From Palaemon carinicauda (taxonomy: Eukaryota > Arthropoda > Malacostraca > Decapoda > Palaemonidae): a stretch of DNA of 64,000 bases. A program made the translations under genes and the position numbers. This document shows, one piece after another, positions 31,012 to 41,539 of the stretch. The notes under the pieces were generated by a model. It saw only the letters and a program-made list of their open reading frames with translations, searched no databases and had not been told where the DNA came from. Position 1 is the stretch's first letter. Each line of letters opens with the position of its first letter. The stretch covers positions 209,912,070 to 209,976,069 of the forward strand of contig NC_090725.1 in the NCBI RefSeq assembly GCF_036898095.1, read 5' to 3'.

Positions 31012-33060
31012 CTTCAGACAGCAGTGGGAGCCAGACTCAAGAACTTCTGGCAGACCTTGGAAAAGAGAGGCGCAGATGCACAATCTGTGAAGTTGCTCAG
31101 AGAGGGGTACAAGATCCCGTTTGTACGGAAACCCCCCTCTAGCAACGTCTCCCATCGATCTCTCTCCCAGGTACAGAGAGGAAGACAAGAGACAAGCCTT
31201 GAAACAGGAAGTGTCTCTTTTACTAGAGAAGGGAGCGGTGGTCAAAGTCTCGGACCATCAAACCCCGGGATTCTACAACCGCCTCTTCTTGGTGTCAAAG
31301 AAGACAGGAGGGTGGAGGCCGGTGCTAGACGTCAGTGCTCTGAATATCTTTGTCACAAAGCAGACGTTCTCCATGGAGACCACAAAGTCGGTTCTAGCAG
31401 CGGTCAGAAGGGAAGACTGGATGGTCTCTTTAGACCTAAGGGATGCCTACTTCCACGTCCCCATCCACCCGGACTCCCAACCTTTTCTGAGATTCGTTTT
31501 CGAAAAGGTTGTCTACCAGTTTCAAGCCCTGTGCTTTGACCTAAGCACAGCTCCTCTTGTGTTTACGAGGCTGATGAGGAATGTAGCCAAATTCCTTCAT
31601 TTAGCGGACATCCGAGCCTCCCTCTATTTGGACGACTGGCTTCTCAGAGCTTCTTCCAGTCGTCGCTGTCTGAAGGATCTAAAGTGGACTCTAGATCTGA
31701 CCAAGGAATTGGGTCTCCTTGTCAATATGGAAAAGTCACAAGTGGTCCCATCCCAAACTATTGTGTATTTAGGGATGGAGATTCACAGTCTAGCTTTTCG
31801 GGCTTTTCCGTCGGCCCCCAGAACAAGCCAAGCCCAGTTATACATCCAGAACATGCTGAAGAAGGAACGATGTTCAGTCAGGAAGTGGATGAGTCTGATA
31901 GGGACGCTATCATCCCTGGAACAGTTTGTGTCATTAGGAAGACTACACCTCCGTCCTCTTCAATATCACCTAGCATTTCACTGGAAAAAGGACAAGACGC
32001 TAGAAGCGGTCTCGATCCCCATTTCCGAGAAGATGAAGTCTTGCCTGACGTGGTGGAAGGACAGTATCAGCCTCAGAGAGGGTCTGCCCTGGCTGTTCAG
32101 ACTCCCAACCACGTTCTCTTCTCGGACGCGTCGGACGTAGGCTGGGGCGGGACATTAGACGGTCGGGAATGTTCGGGATTATGGAGCTCGAGTCAAAGGA
32201 TAATGCATATCAACTGCAAGGAGCTACTGGCAGTACATCTGGCCTTGAAAAGCTTCAGTTCTCTCCTTCAAGGCAAAGTGGTAGAAGTGAACTCGGACAA
32301 CACCACTGCCTTGGCGTACATCTCCAAGCAAGGAGGGACCCACTCACTGACGTTGTACGAGATCGCAAGGGACCTGCTCATCTGGTCAAAAGGTCAAAAC
32401 ATATCACTAGTTACGAGGTTCATCCAAGGCAACTTGAATGTCATGGCAGATTGTCTCAGTCGGAAGGGACAAGTAATTCCAACAGAATGGACCCTCCACA
32501 AGGATGTATGCAAGAGACTTTGGGCCACTTGGGGCCAACCAACCATAGATCTCTTTGCAACCTCGATGACCAAGAGGCTCCCAATATATTGCTCACCAAT
32601 CCCGGACCCAGCAGCAATTCATATAAATGCCTTTCTCCTAGATTGGTCGCATCTAGATCTATACGCATTCCCACCGTTCAAGATTGTCAACAAGGTACTG
32701 CAGAAGTTCGCCTCTCACGAAGGGACAAGGTTGACGTTAGTTGCTCCCCTCTGGCCCGCGAGAGAATGGTTCACCGAGGTACTTCGATGGCTAGTAGACG
32801 TTCCCAGAAGTCTTCCTCTAAGGGTGGACCTTCTACGTCAGCCACACGTAAAGAAGGTACACCAAAGCCTCCACGCTCTTCGTCTGACTGCCTTCAGACT
32901 ATCGAAAGACTCTCGAGAGCTAGAGGCTTTTCGAAGGAGGCAGCCAGTGCGATTGCTAGAGCAAGGAGAACATCCACCCTTAGAGTCTACCAATCGAAGT
33001 GGGAAGTCTTCCGAAACTGGTGCAAGTCAGTATCTGTATCCTCGACCAGTACCTCTGTAG
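31012..33060 (+). pseudogene. DIRS RT / RNase H / Dam-MT-like ORF (D), two frameshifts
   Basis: The N-terminal segment (VGARLKNFWQTLEKRGADAQ, LREGYKIPF) is in one frame. A one-base shift in a C-run near 31133 moves to the frame with NRLFLVSKKTGGWRPVLDVS, motif A (LDLRDAYFHVPIHPDSQ), motif B FDLSTAP (Asp for Gly) and YLDDWL (31625-31642). A one-base loss near 32085 (G has an extra C there) shifts again to RNase H: FSDASDVGWGG, CKELLAVHLAL, NSDNTTALAYISKQGG. The C-terminal IDLFATSMTKR and AFPPF region ends at 33060. Frame is +1 relative to gag. Confidence 0.88.
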
Positions 33061-33959
33061 CTCAAATAGCTGACTTTCTCTTACACCTGAGAAAAGAACG
33101 ATCTCTTTCAGCTCCCACTATCAAGGGCTACAGAAGCATGTTGGCATCGGTCTTCCGGCATAGAGGCTTGGATCTTTCCAACAATAAAGATCTACAGGAC
33201 CTCCTTAAGTCTTTTGAGACCACGAAGGAGCGTCGTTTGGTTACACCTGGTTGGAATTTAGACGTGGTACTAAGATTCCTCATGTCAGACAGGTTTGAGC
33301 CGCTACAATCAGCCTCCCTGAAAGATCTCACCTTAAAGACACTTTTCCTGGTATGCTTAGCCACAGCTAAAAGAGTCAGTGAGATTCATGCCTTCAGCAA
33401 GAACATCGGATTTTCGTCAGAAAAAGCTACATGTTCTCTACAACTTGGTTTTCTAGCCAAAAACGAGCTACCTTCTCGACCTTGGCCGAAATCGTTCGAT
33501 ATTCCCAGCTTATCGAATATGGTAGGCAATGAACTAGAAAGAGTCTTATGCCCTGTGAGAGCTCTTAAGTTCTATTTAAAACGAACTAAACCTTTACGAG
33601 GCCTATCTGAAGCTTTATGGTGTTCAGTTAAGAAACCATCTTTGCCTATGTCAAAGAATGCTTTATCCTATTTTATCAGACTGTTAATACGAGAAGCTCA
33701 TTCCCATCTGAGTGAGGAAGACCAAGCATTGCTGAAGGTAAGGACACACGAAGTTAGAGCTGTCGCAACTTCCGTGGCCTTTAAGCAAAATAGATCTCTG
33801 CGAAGTATAATGGACGCAACCTATTGGAGAAGCAAGTCAGTGTTTGCGTCTTTTTATCTAAAGGATGTCCAGTCTCTTTACGAGGACTGCTACACACTGG
33901 GACCATTCGTAGCAGCGAGTGCAGTAGTGGGTGAGGGCTCAACCACTACAATTCCCTAA
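32169..33959 (+). CDS. Tyrosine recombinase ORF (D)
   Basis: Recombinase proper from about 32890 to the TAA at 33959. Core-binding region LRVYQSKWEVFRNWCKS and IADFLLHLRKE; catalytic domain with ATAKRVSEIHAF (Arg I), THEVRAVATSVAF (H-x-x-R), and TYWRSKSVFASFYLKD (Trp, nucleophile Tyr). All expected catalytic residues are present. The same frame is open ~720 bp further upstream, in the -1 phase of RNase H. The DNA near 32923-32933 (GAGGCTTTTCG) is identical at the matching place in A, E, F and G. Confidence 0.87.
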   Translation: MFGIMELESKDNAYQLQGATGSTSGLEKLQFSPSRQSGRSELGQHHCLGVHLQARRDPLTDVVRDRKGPAHLVKRSKHITSYEVHPRQLECHGRLSQSEGTSNSNRMDPPQGCMQETLGHLGPTNHRSLCNLDDQEAPNILLTNPGPSSNSYKCLSPRLVASRSIRIPTVQDCQQGTAEVRLSRRDKVDVSCSPLARERMVHRGTSMASRRSQKSSSKGGPSTSATRKEGTPKPPRSSSDCLQTIERLSRARGFSKEAASAIARARRTSTLRVYQSKWEVFRNWCKSVSVSSTSTSVAQIADFLLHLRKERSLSAPTIKGYRSMLASVFRHRGLDLSNNKDLQDLLKSFETTKERRLVTPGWNLDVVLRFLMSDRFEPLQSASLKDLTLKTLFLVCLATAKRVSEIHAFSKNIGFSSEKATCSLQLGFLAKNELPSRPWPKSFDIPSLSNMVGNELERVLCPVRALKFYLKRTKPLRGLSEALWCSVKKPSLPMSKNALSYFIRLLIREAHSHLSEEDQALLKVRTHEVRAVATSVAFKQNRSLRSIMDATYWRSKSVFASFYLKDVQSLYEDCYTLGPFVAASAVVGEGSTTTIP

Positions 33960-34360
33960 TTCCATACCCTTTTAATCTTTCTCTTGAAATGTTTTTATTG
34001 TTGTTTTTTTGGGTTGTCCGGAAGGCTAAGAAGCCTTTCGCATCCTGGTTGATTTGGCGGGTGGTCAAAGTCATTTCTTGAGAGCGCCTAGATTAGGGGT
34101 TTTGATGAGGTCCTGTTGTATGGGTAGCAACCCTTGATACTTCAGATCCTAGGGGTCGATCAGCATCCTAAGAGGATCGCGAGGCTCCGTAAGGAAGACG
34201 TACTTAAAAGGCAGAGTAATTGTTCAAGTCGACTTCCTTACCAGGTACCTATTTATTTTGTTGTTGTTATTTTGATAACTTCTAAAATGAAATAAAAACT
34301 CTTAGCTCATAAAAATGTAAACATATATTGCTGGTCTCTACCCACCCCCCTGGGTGTGAA

Positions 34361-34423
34361 TCAGCTATTATAATCACCGGCTAAGTTAAATATTGAAAAA
34401 TGTTATTTTGATAATAAAATAAA
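34361..34423 (+). repeat. Internal complementary region of D (inverted left tip + S)
   Basis: 34361-34400 is the inverted complement of the left tip at 28177-28216. 34401-34423 (S, starting TGTTATTTTG) is the exact complement of 41112-41134, the last 23 bp of the D right end. Together they can pair with both outer ends of the element, as described for the DIRS-1 internal complementary region. Confidence 0.8.
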
Positions 34424-34796
34424 TTTTTCAATATTAAACTTAGCCGGTGATTATATAAGCTGCAACTCTGTTGCTCGACAGAAAACTCTACGTAAAAAAT
34501 CCGCCAGCGATCGCTATGCAGGTAGGGGGTGTACTTCAACAGCGCCATCTGTCGTGCAGGTACTCAGTACTCAATGTAAACACAGAACTCAATTTTCTCT
34601 CTGTCGGGCTACCGGCAAGACCTACTAATTCGCTGTTACTAACTGGATTTGTTTTCACAACTATTTGGTGAAGTACACTATTCTAGTTTTGAGCTTTCGC
34701 TATGCAGGTGTTTTATCTTCATCTCAAAACTTGAACTCGTTTTGGATAGATTTAATTATGGTGACAAAGAGAGTATGGACTCTCTTTCACTTTTAA

Positions 34797-37700
34797 ATGG
34801 CCGACCCTTCCCTTAGACGGAAGTGTGTTTAGGTTTTTAGTAATTTTTCTTATCACGTTATAGATCTATATATTTTATATCTCTCCGCCTTTATTAGGCC
34901 TCTTCGATTAACTTTCCATTTATTATAAACATATAAAAATAAATTTTAATGTTTTGTTTATATGCGACCTTTCCTGATAGTAGGCGGTCCTAACTTGGAA
35001 CCGAAGTTAATCAACGTTGAGCCCGTTATATCGTATTTAGCCTTTAAAGAATTTAAAACTTTTTAAATGTAATGTTTTATGAAAGAATTTCTTTGATAGT
35101 CTTCGTACTGTTTTCAAAGGTGAACTAACGTTTAGTTTTTTAGGCTACGCAGTTGTTGACGTTCAGGACGTTCAACATGCGCTCTATCGTTACGATAGAG
35201 AGAGAGTGTATCACGGTTTCACTTTGCAGTAAGAGTAAATCGATTCTGACGTTTTGTTCATTCTTTCTTAGCTTAAATGTTTTAAATTCTAATTTAAAGG
35301 AAGTTTTTATTTGGAAAACCTTTCAGTTTTTTCCTTTAGTCAAATAACATGTTTTTTTTGACGATATATAATTGGGCTCTTCTCTTAGGTGCGAAATCAA
35401 GAGAGAAAGAGAGAGAGAGATAGAGACGGAGGGAGAGAGAGGAGAGAAAACGTTCCGTTCAAGCGGGTAACGTTGTTCTCGTGTTACTCTCGTCCCTAGT
35501 CTCTGTACGGGGAGGAAGGTAAAACGTTTTTAGGTTTTTATTCTCGTCCCCAGGCTATGTGCGGTGAGAGATTGAAAACGTAGTTTATATGAACTAGTGT
35601 TTAGTCTCTTTCCCAGCCACTGAATTTTTTATCTTAATATATGTTTTCTGTTTTTTGCTGGTATTAATGAGCTGCATTATACGACTGATTTCGCAATTAC
35701 TACCTTTTAATGAAGGGTAGAATTGCGTGTTTCAGGTAGAAATCAGTAAAAGTTTCGATTTCAGTGAAATAAGTGCAAAACAGAAAATCGATAAAGTGAT
35801 ATGCGCAAAGTGTTACAGTGTTGCGTCCGAGGGTTCGTCTGTTCGTGCCTGTCGTTCACCTAGTCCGGGACCTCTTGCAAGCTCCCAAGCCCAGGGGAGA
35901 AGTAATGTCGAACGACTTATGGGTTCGAGAGGCCTTGATCAACGAACAGACGTTTCCCTCCGTGGTTTCGGGCGTATCTACCCAAGATCGCCCCACCCAC
36001 ACAAAGACGAGAGAGCCCATTTATTCCTCGTCTGCGGAAGAGGTTTCTCGTAAGAAACCATGGACCAAGGTCTCGCGGCTTATTAAGCGCAAGTCGGTCC
36101 CTTCCGCGCAAGTCCAACGGCCCAGTTGTAGCCACTGGGTCAGTTCGGACTCGCTGCAGTCTTCCGACGACTGCTCACCTCCTAAGAGAGGCAAAGCGGT
36201 ACCGCATCAGGCAGTCACACCGTCTGTTGCCGCACCTGCTCCTGTAGACCCTAAGTGGTCTTTGCTGCAGACCATGCAGTCTCAGTTAACGTCATTGATG
36301 CAGGACTTTCGTGCGGAGAAGGTTGACACTGCACCAACCTCTAGCCTACAACCAACCCCGGTTGTGCGTCCTGTGGACGCTGAGGCGACCTTCTACCGCA
36401 CTCCAGCTGAGAGAGTCCCGCCACCCATGCGTTCCAGTGTACCCTGCCAGCCGCATGTTGACGTTCAGCGACGCACGGAACCTTCCGTTGACGTTCGCGA
36501 GGTACAACAACAGTCTAAGTTGTTTTGTTTTGACGCGGTGCGTCAACCTCCGCATTCTAGAGTTGTTTTGACTGCTCAGTCTAGACAGTCAAAGCAGTCT
36601 CGAGTGGACACTGTACGTCCTCACGCACCTGTTGTGGTTGACAGTTCAGTTGTTGACAGTTCACAGACTGTCAAGCAGTTACATGACGTTGCGTTCTGGT
36701 CCGCTACTAATGCACCAGTGAGAGACTCGGCTTTTATCGGACAAGGTTCCTGTAGATGAGGAAGTTGCTGTTCTCCCTCCTACTGATATTCCCTTGAGGA
36801 CTCTGTCAGATGGAGAGGAGCCTTAAGCTGCTTAGCCTCCTATGGACTTTAATTAAATCATGATGATTTTTTTTAAGGATCTTCGTCCGGATCTTGTAAC
36901 TGCTGCTCCTCGTTCGCCTAAACGTCAGAACTTACACTAGGCCTAGCTACTTCGAAGCCGTTGTTTTTAAGCTAGTGCTCTCTCGCTCTCCTAGAGAGCG
37001 TTACGTTGGCTAGGCGACTGGTTTTTTCACCAGGAGGAGTTTTGGGGATACAGCTTTTGATTTCCCTTCTTTTAAACTGGCTTATAGAGCGAGAGTCTGA
37101 TATGACACGAGAGAAGTTCTCGGCTTGGGAGTTCATGCCTCTGCCCAGATAGACTTCTCAATTCTGGTAGGCTCTCCCTGGCGCCTAGCCAGGAGACGCT
37201 CCAAGTTGTTTACAGGTCAACTTCTCAGCTTTTGTCGAGCCTTTGAAGTTTTGCTGTACTATTAGGTCACACATAACAAGGCTTTCAGGGATGGTAAACG
37301 GTTCCGCCTCAGTCGCTAACCCCGTCTGTTGCCACACCTGCTCCCGTAGACCCTAAATGGGCTTTGCTGCAAGACATGCAGTCCAAGCTTGCGTCCTTGA
37401 TAGAGGACTTAAATGCGGAGAAGAACCTTCTGGCCAACAACCTTCCAACCGGTCGGTTGTGCGCCCTGTTGACGCTGAGGTAACCTACTCGCGTCTGCCA
37501 GTTGAGGTGGTTCCTCCTTCTGGCCAACAACCTTCCAACCGGTCGGTTGTGCGCCCTGTTGACGCTGAGGTAACCTACTCGCGTCTGCCAGTTGAGGTGG
37601 TTCCTCCACCGATGCGACCCAGTGTGGGTTGCCAGCCGCACGTTGACGTTAAGCGACGCTCGGAGGTGGTTGTTGACGTTCAGGACGTTCAACAACCAGC

Positions 37701-38028
37701 AGAGGTGACTTGTTGTGACGCAGTGCGTCAACCTCAGCAACCCGGTAGGGTGTTGACTGCACAACCCAGACGGTCTAGACAGTTTCGGGTTGACGCTGTA
37801 CTTCCTCGCGCACCCATGGTTGTTGACAGTTCACAGACTGTGCAGCAGTTCCATGATATTGCGTCCGGCTCCGTCACGCATCCACCAGTGCGACGGGATT
37901 CAGCGAGTCAGACGTTGCCCACTCCGTTGCCGTTTCCTCATCAGTTTCGGATGAGGAACCCTCTGATGAGGACGTTGCTGAACAAGACGATCAGCCCCCA
38001 GCCCTGCTATCCATCCAGAAGATGCTGA
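34797..38028 (+). pseudogene. Rearranged gag of E
   Basis: ATG 34797 starts as in D (ADPS) but stops after 11 codons. About 935 bp (34830-35765) unrelated to D follow, with no recognisable coding. Homology to D gag resumes at 35818-36759 (from EGSSVRACRSPSPGPL, residue ~160 of D), continues degenerately through the C-terminal half (36880-37280, MSCMDKA-like end), and then a second copy of the gag middle begins near 37290 (PSVATPAPVDPKWALLQ). G has the same arrangement, so it predates both copies. No functional gag is possible. Confidence 0.75.
37426..37605 (+). repeat. 90-bp in-frame tandem duplication in E gag
   Basis: Two adjacent 90-bp units starting CCTTCTGGCCAACAACC at 37426 and 37516, identical as read. 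G has one unit, so the duplication is specific to E and recent. Confidence 0.88.
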
Positions 38029-39229
38029 AGAAGGAACGCTGCTCAGTCAGGCTGTGGATGAGTCTGGTAGGGACGCTGTCATCCGTGGATCAATTTGTGT
38101 CACTAGGAAGACTACACCTCCGTCCTCTTCTATACCATCTAGCTTTTCACTGGAAAAGGACAAGACGCTAGAAGCGGTCTCGATCCCGGTTTCCGAAAAG
38201 ATAAAGTCTTGTCTGACTTAGTGAAAGGACTATATCAACCTAAGAGAGGGTCTTCCCCTGACTGTTCAGACTCCCAACCACGTTCTCTTCTCGGACGCAT
38301 CGGACGTAGGCTGGGGTGCGACATTAGACGGTCGGGAATGCTCGGGATTATGGAACTCGAGTCAAAGGACAATGCATTTCAACTGCAAGGAGCTACTGGC
38401 AGTACGTCTGGCCTGGAAAAGCTTCAGGTCTCTCCTTCAAGGCAAAGTGGTGGAGGTGAACTCGGACAACACCACGGCTTTGGCGTACATCTCCAAGCAA
38501 GGAGGGACCTACTCTCTGACGTTGTACGAGATCACAAGGGACCTCCTCACCTGGTCAAAAGGTCTAGACATATCACTAGTAACGAGGTTCATCCAAGGCA
38601 ACTTGAATGTCATGGCAGATTGTCTCAGTCGGAAGGGACAAATAATTCCAACAGAATGGACCCTCCACAAGGATGTATGCAAGAGACTTTGGGCCACCTG
38701 AGGCCAGCCAACCATAGATCTCTTCGCAACCTCGATGACCAAGAGGCTCCCAATATTTTGCTCACCAATCCCGGACCCAGTAGCAGTTCATATAGATGCC
38801 TTTCTCCTAGATTGGTCACATCTAGATCTATATGCATTCCCTCCGTTCAAGATTGTCAACAAGGTACTGCAGAAGTTCGCCTCTCACGAAGGGACAAGGT
38901 TGACGCTAGTTGCTTCCCTCTGGCCCGCGAGAGAATGGTTCACCGAGGTACTTCGATGGCTAGTAGACGTTCCCAGAACACTTCCCCTAAGGGTGGACCT
39001 TCTACGTCAGCCACACGTAAAGAAGGTACACCAAGGCCTCCAGGCTCTTCGTCTGACTGCCTTCAGACTATCGAAAGACTCTCAAGAGCTAGAGGCTTTT
39101 CGAAGGAGGCAGCCAGAGCGATTGCTAGAGCAAGGAGAACATCCACCCTTAGAGTCTACCAATCGAAGTGGGAAATCTTCCGAAACTGGTGCAAGTCAGT
39201 ATCCGTTTCCTCGACCAGTACCTCTGTAA
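38010..39229 (+). pseudogene. RT thumb / RNase H remnant (E)
   Basis: Begins at a deletion joint with the LLSIQKMLKKERCSVRLW-like segment that follows the YLDD region in D, so the polymerase catalytic core is absent. RNase H motifs (FSDASDVGWG, CKELLAVRLAW, NSDNTTALAYISKQGG) are in pieces; a TGA at 38699-38701 replaces a Trp codon. The region after it (IDLFATSMTKR, AFPPF) is open from 38735 to 39229. Confidence 0.8.
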
Positions 39230-40125
39230 CTCAAATAGCTGACTTCCTCTTATATCTGAGGAAAGAACGATCTCTTTCAGCTCCCACTATCAAGGGTTAC
39301 AGAAGCATGTTGGCATCAGTCTTCCGTCACAGAGGCTTAGATCTTTCCAACAATAAAGATCTACAGGACCTCCTTAAGTCTTTTGAGACCACGAAGGAGC
39401 GTCGTTTGGTTACACCTGGTTGGAATTTAGACGTGGTACTAAGATTCCTTATGTCAGACAGGTTCGAACCGCTACAATCAGCCTCCCTGAAAGATCTCAC
39501 CTTAAAGACTCTTTTCCTGGTATGCTTAGCCACAGCTAAAAGAGTCAGTGAGATTCATGCCTTCAGCAAGAACATCGGATTCTCATCCGAAACGGCTACA
39601 TGTCCTACAACTTGGTTTTCTAGCCAAAAACGAGCTGCCTTCTCGGCCTTGGCCAATATCGTTCGATATTCCAAACTTATCGTATGGTTGGAAATGAACT
39701 AGAAAGAGTCTTATGCCCTGTAAGAGCTCTTAAGTTCTATTTAAAACGAACTAAACCTTTACGAGGCCCGTCTGAAGCTTTATGGTGTTCAGTTAAGAAA
39801 CCATCTTTGCCTATGTCAAAGAATGCTTTATCCTATTTTATCAGACTGTTAATACGAGAAGCTCATTCCCATCTGAATGAGGAAGACCAAGCTTTGCTGA
39901 AGGTAAGGACACACAAAGTTAGAGCTGTCGCAACTTCCGTGGCCTTTAAACAAAATAGATCTCTGCAAAGTATAATCGACGCAACCTATTGGAAAAGCAA
40001 GTCAGTGTTCGCGTCTTTTTTATCTTAAGAATGTCCAGTCTCTTTACGAGAACTGCTACACTCTGGGACCATTCGTAGCAACGAGTGCAGTAGTGGGTGA
40101 GGGCTCAACCACTACAATTCCCTAA
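38209..40125 (+). pseudogene. Tyrosine recombinase (E), frameshifted
   Basis: Very similar to the D recombinase; open from 38209 to about 39605. A two-base deletion in the CATGTCCTACAACTTGG region then breaks the frame after Arg I (ATAKRVSEIHAF). The distal part (39684-40028) resumes in frame but has K for E in THKVRAVATSVAF, and an extra T near 40020 truncates it before the nucleophile Tyr. Inactive as it stands. Confidence 0.85.
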
Positions 40126-40527
40126 TTCCATAACCTTTTTAATCTTTCTCTTGAAATGTTTTATTATTGTTTTTGGGTTGTCCGGAAGGCTAAGAAGCCT
40201 TTCGCATCCTACTTGATTTGGCGGGTGGTCAAAGTCATTTCTTGAGAAGCGCCTAGATTAGAGGTTTTGATGAGGTCCTGTTGTATGGGTTGCAACCCTT
40301 GATACTTCAGCTCCTAGGGGTCGCTCAGCATCCTAAGAGGATCGCGAGGCTCCGTAAGGAAGACGTACTTAAAAAGGCAGAGTAATTGTTAAGTCGACTT
40401 CCTTACCAGGTACTTATTTATTTTATGTTTGTTATTTTGAATAACTGCTAAAATGAAATAAAAAATCCTTAGCTCATAATAATGTAAACAATTATTGCTG
40501 GTCTCTACCCACCCCCCTGGGTGTGAT
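40126..40527 (+). other. 3' untranslated region of E
   Basis: Non-coding; the same sequence follows the recombinase in D (33960-34360) and G (62934-63296), with the shared motifs GGTTGTCCGGAAGGC, TTTGGCGGGTGGTC and GATCGCGAGGCTCCG. Confidence 0.7.
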
Positions 40528-40863
40528 TCAGCTTATATAATCACCGGCTAAGTTTAATATTGAAAAATGTTATTTTTATAATAAAATAAATTTTTGAATA
40601 TACTTACCCGGTGATTATATATTAAAGGACCCTCCCTTCCTCCCCAATAGAGACCCAGTGGACCGAGAAGAAAATTGAGTTCTGTGTTTACATTGAGTAC
40701 TGAGTACCTGCACGACAGATGGCGCTGTTGAAGTACACCCCCTACCTGCATAGCGATCGCTGGCGGATTTTTTACGTAGAGTTTTCTGTCGAGCAACAGA
40801 GTTGCAGCTTATATAATCACCGGGTAAGTATATTCAAAAATTTATTTTATTATAAAAATAACA
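40528..40863 (+). repeat. Internal complementary region and right terminal repeat of E
   Basis: Inverted left tip 40528-40567, S 40568-40590, right repeat 40591-40840 (its distal ~190 bp is the inverted E left end, its proximal part carries a unique AGGACCCTCCCTTCC segment), S complement 40841-40863. The outer edge reads CACCGGGTAAGTATATTC, differing from the left tip by a C-to-G change that creates a GTAAGT. Confidence 0.82.
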
Positions 40864-41134
40864 TTTTTGAATATACTTACCCGGTGATTATAAATTAAAG
40901 GACCCTCCCTTCCTCCCCAATAGAGACGCAGTGGAACGAGGAGAAAATTGAGTCTTTGTTTACATTGAGTACTGGGTATCTGGACGACAGATGGCGCTGT
41001 TGGGCACACCCGCAACCTGTGTAGCGATCGCTGGCGAGTTTTTACCTTAGAGTTGTCTGTCGGGCAACAGAGTTGCAGCTATTATAATCACCGGGTAAGT
41101 ATATTCAAAAATTTATTTTATTATCAAAATAACA
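40864..41134 (+). repeat. Right terminal repeat of D (separated by E)
   Basis: 40864-41111 is the inverted D left end (matching 28207-28360, including the D-specific variants in the GCCCAACAGCGCCATCTGTC area). 41112-41134 is the exact complement of S at 34401-34423, including the GATAATA variant that distinguishes D from E. This assigns the block to D rather than to E. Confidence 0.82.
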
Positions 41135-41539
41135 TTTTTGTATAAAAGGATAAGCAAAGAAAGTTTTCTTTCTTTTAATAATGAAAGGTCATAAAAATTT
41201 TGCTTGTACATATAACTGTAATATAAAATGGTTGGATTTATTATGACAATTAGGGTTGCTACCAAAAAAGCTTTAGAAATAATCACATAATCGGTAAAGG
41301 GCTAGGAGGTAAAGGCGCCCATAAGCACTTCCTTGATGCTGACTTAACTATATAGCTATTCCTGCCAGAGAAGCCTTCTTGAGCTGGGGGAGCTTAGAGT
41401 TTCTTTTGTTGGTGCAGCAGATGGAGCAGGCTCCAACAATGAAGACTGTCACTTGGATAGAGCTAAGTCTTGTAGGAGTCTCTATAGAAGATATACCTTT
41501 ATTTCTAAAGGTGGCCATAATGTCTTTAGGGTGCAGTTG
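41135..41539. other. Right flank of D
   Basis: Unannotated AT-rich sequence starting with a T-run at the element boundary. No gene was recognised. Confidence 0.45.

Larger units (their letters stand above)
28177..34423 (+). mobile_element. DIRS retrotransposon D (family beta), main part
   Basis: Left tip 28177-28230 (TTTTTCAATATTTAACTTAG onwards), leader, complete gag, RT/RNase H, recombinase, 3' region, inverted left tip (34361-34400) and S segment (34401-34423). Its right inverted terminal repeat is not adjacent: it lies at 40864-41134, beyond element E. Lesions are two frameshifts in the RT/RNase H ORF and a Gly-to-Asp change in RT motif B (FDLSTAP). Gag and recombinase are open. Confidence 0.88.
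34424..40863 (+). mobile_element. DIRS element E (family beta, deletion derivative) nested in D
   Basis: 6440 bp with its own left tip (34424), inverted left tip (40528-40567), S (40568-40590), right terminal repeat (40591-40840) and S complement (40841-40863). Right repeat and left end are identical over ~150 bp where compared (34445-34598 against 40669-40822). It lacks the RT core: gag-derived sequence joins directly to the thumb/RNase H region at about 38010. It lies precisely between S and the right repeat of D. Confidence 0.85.
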
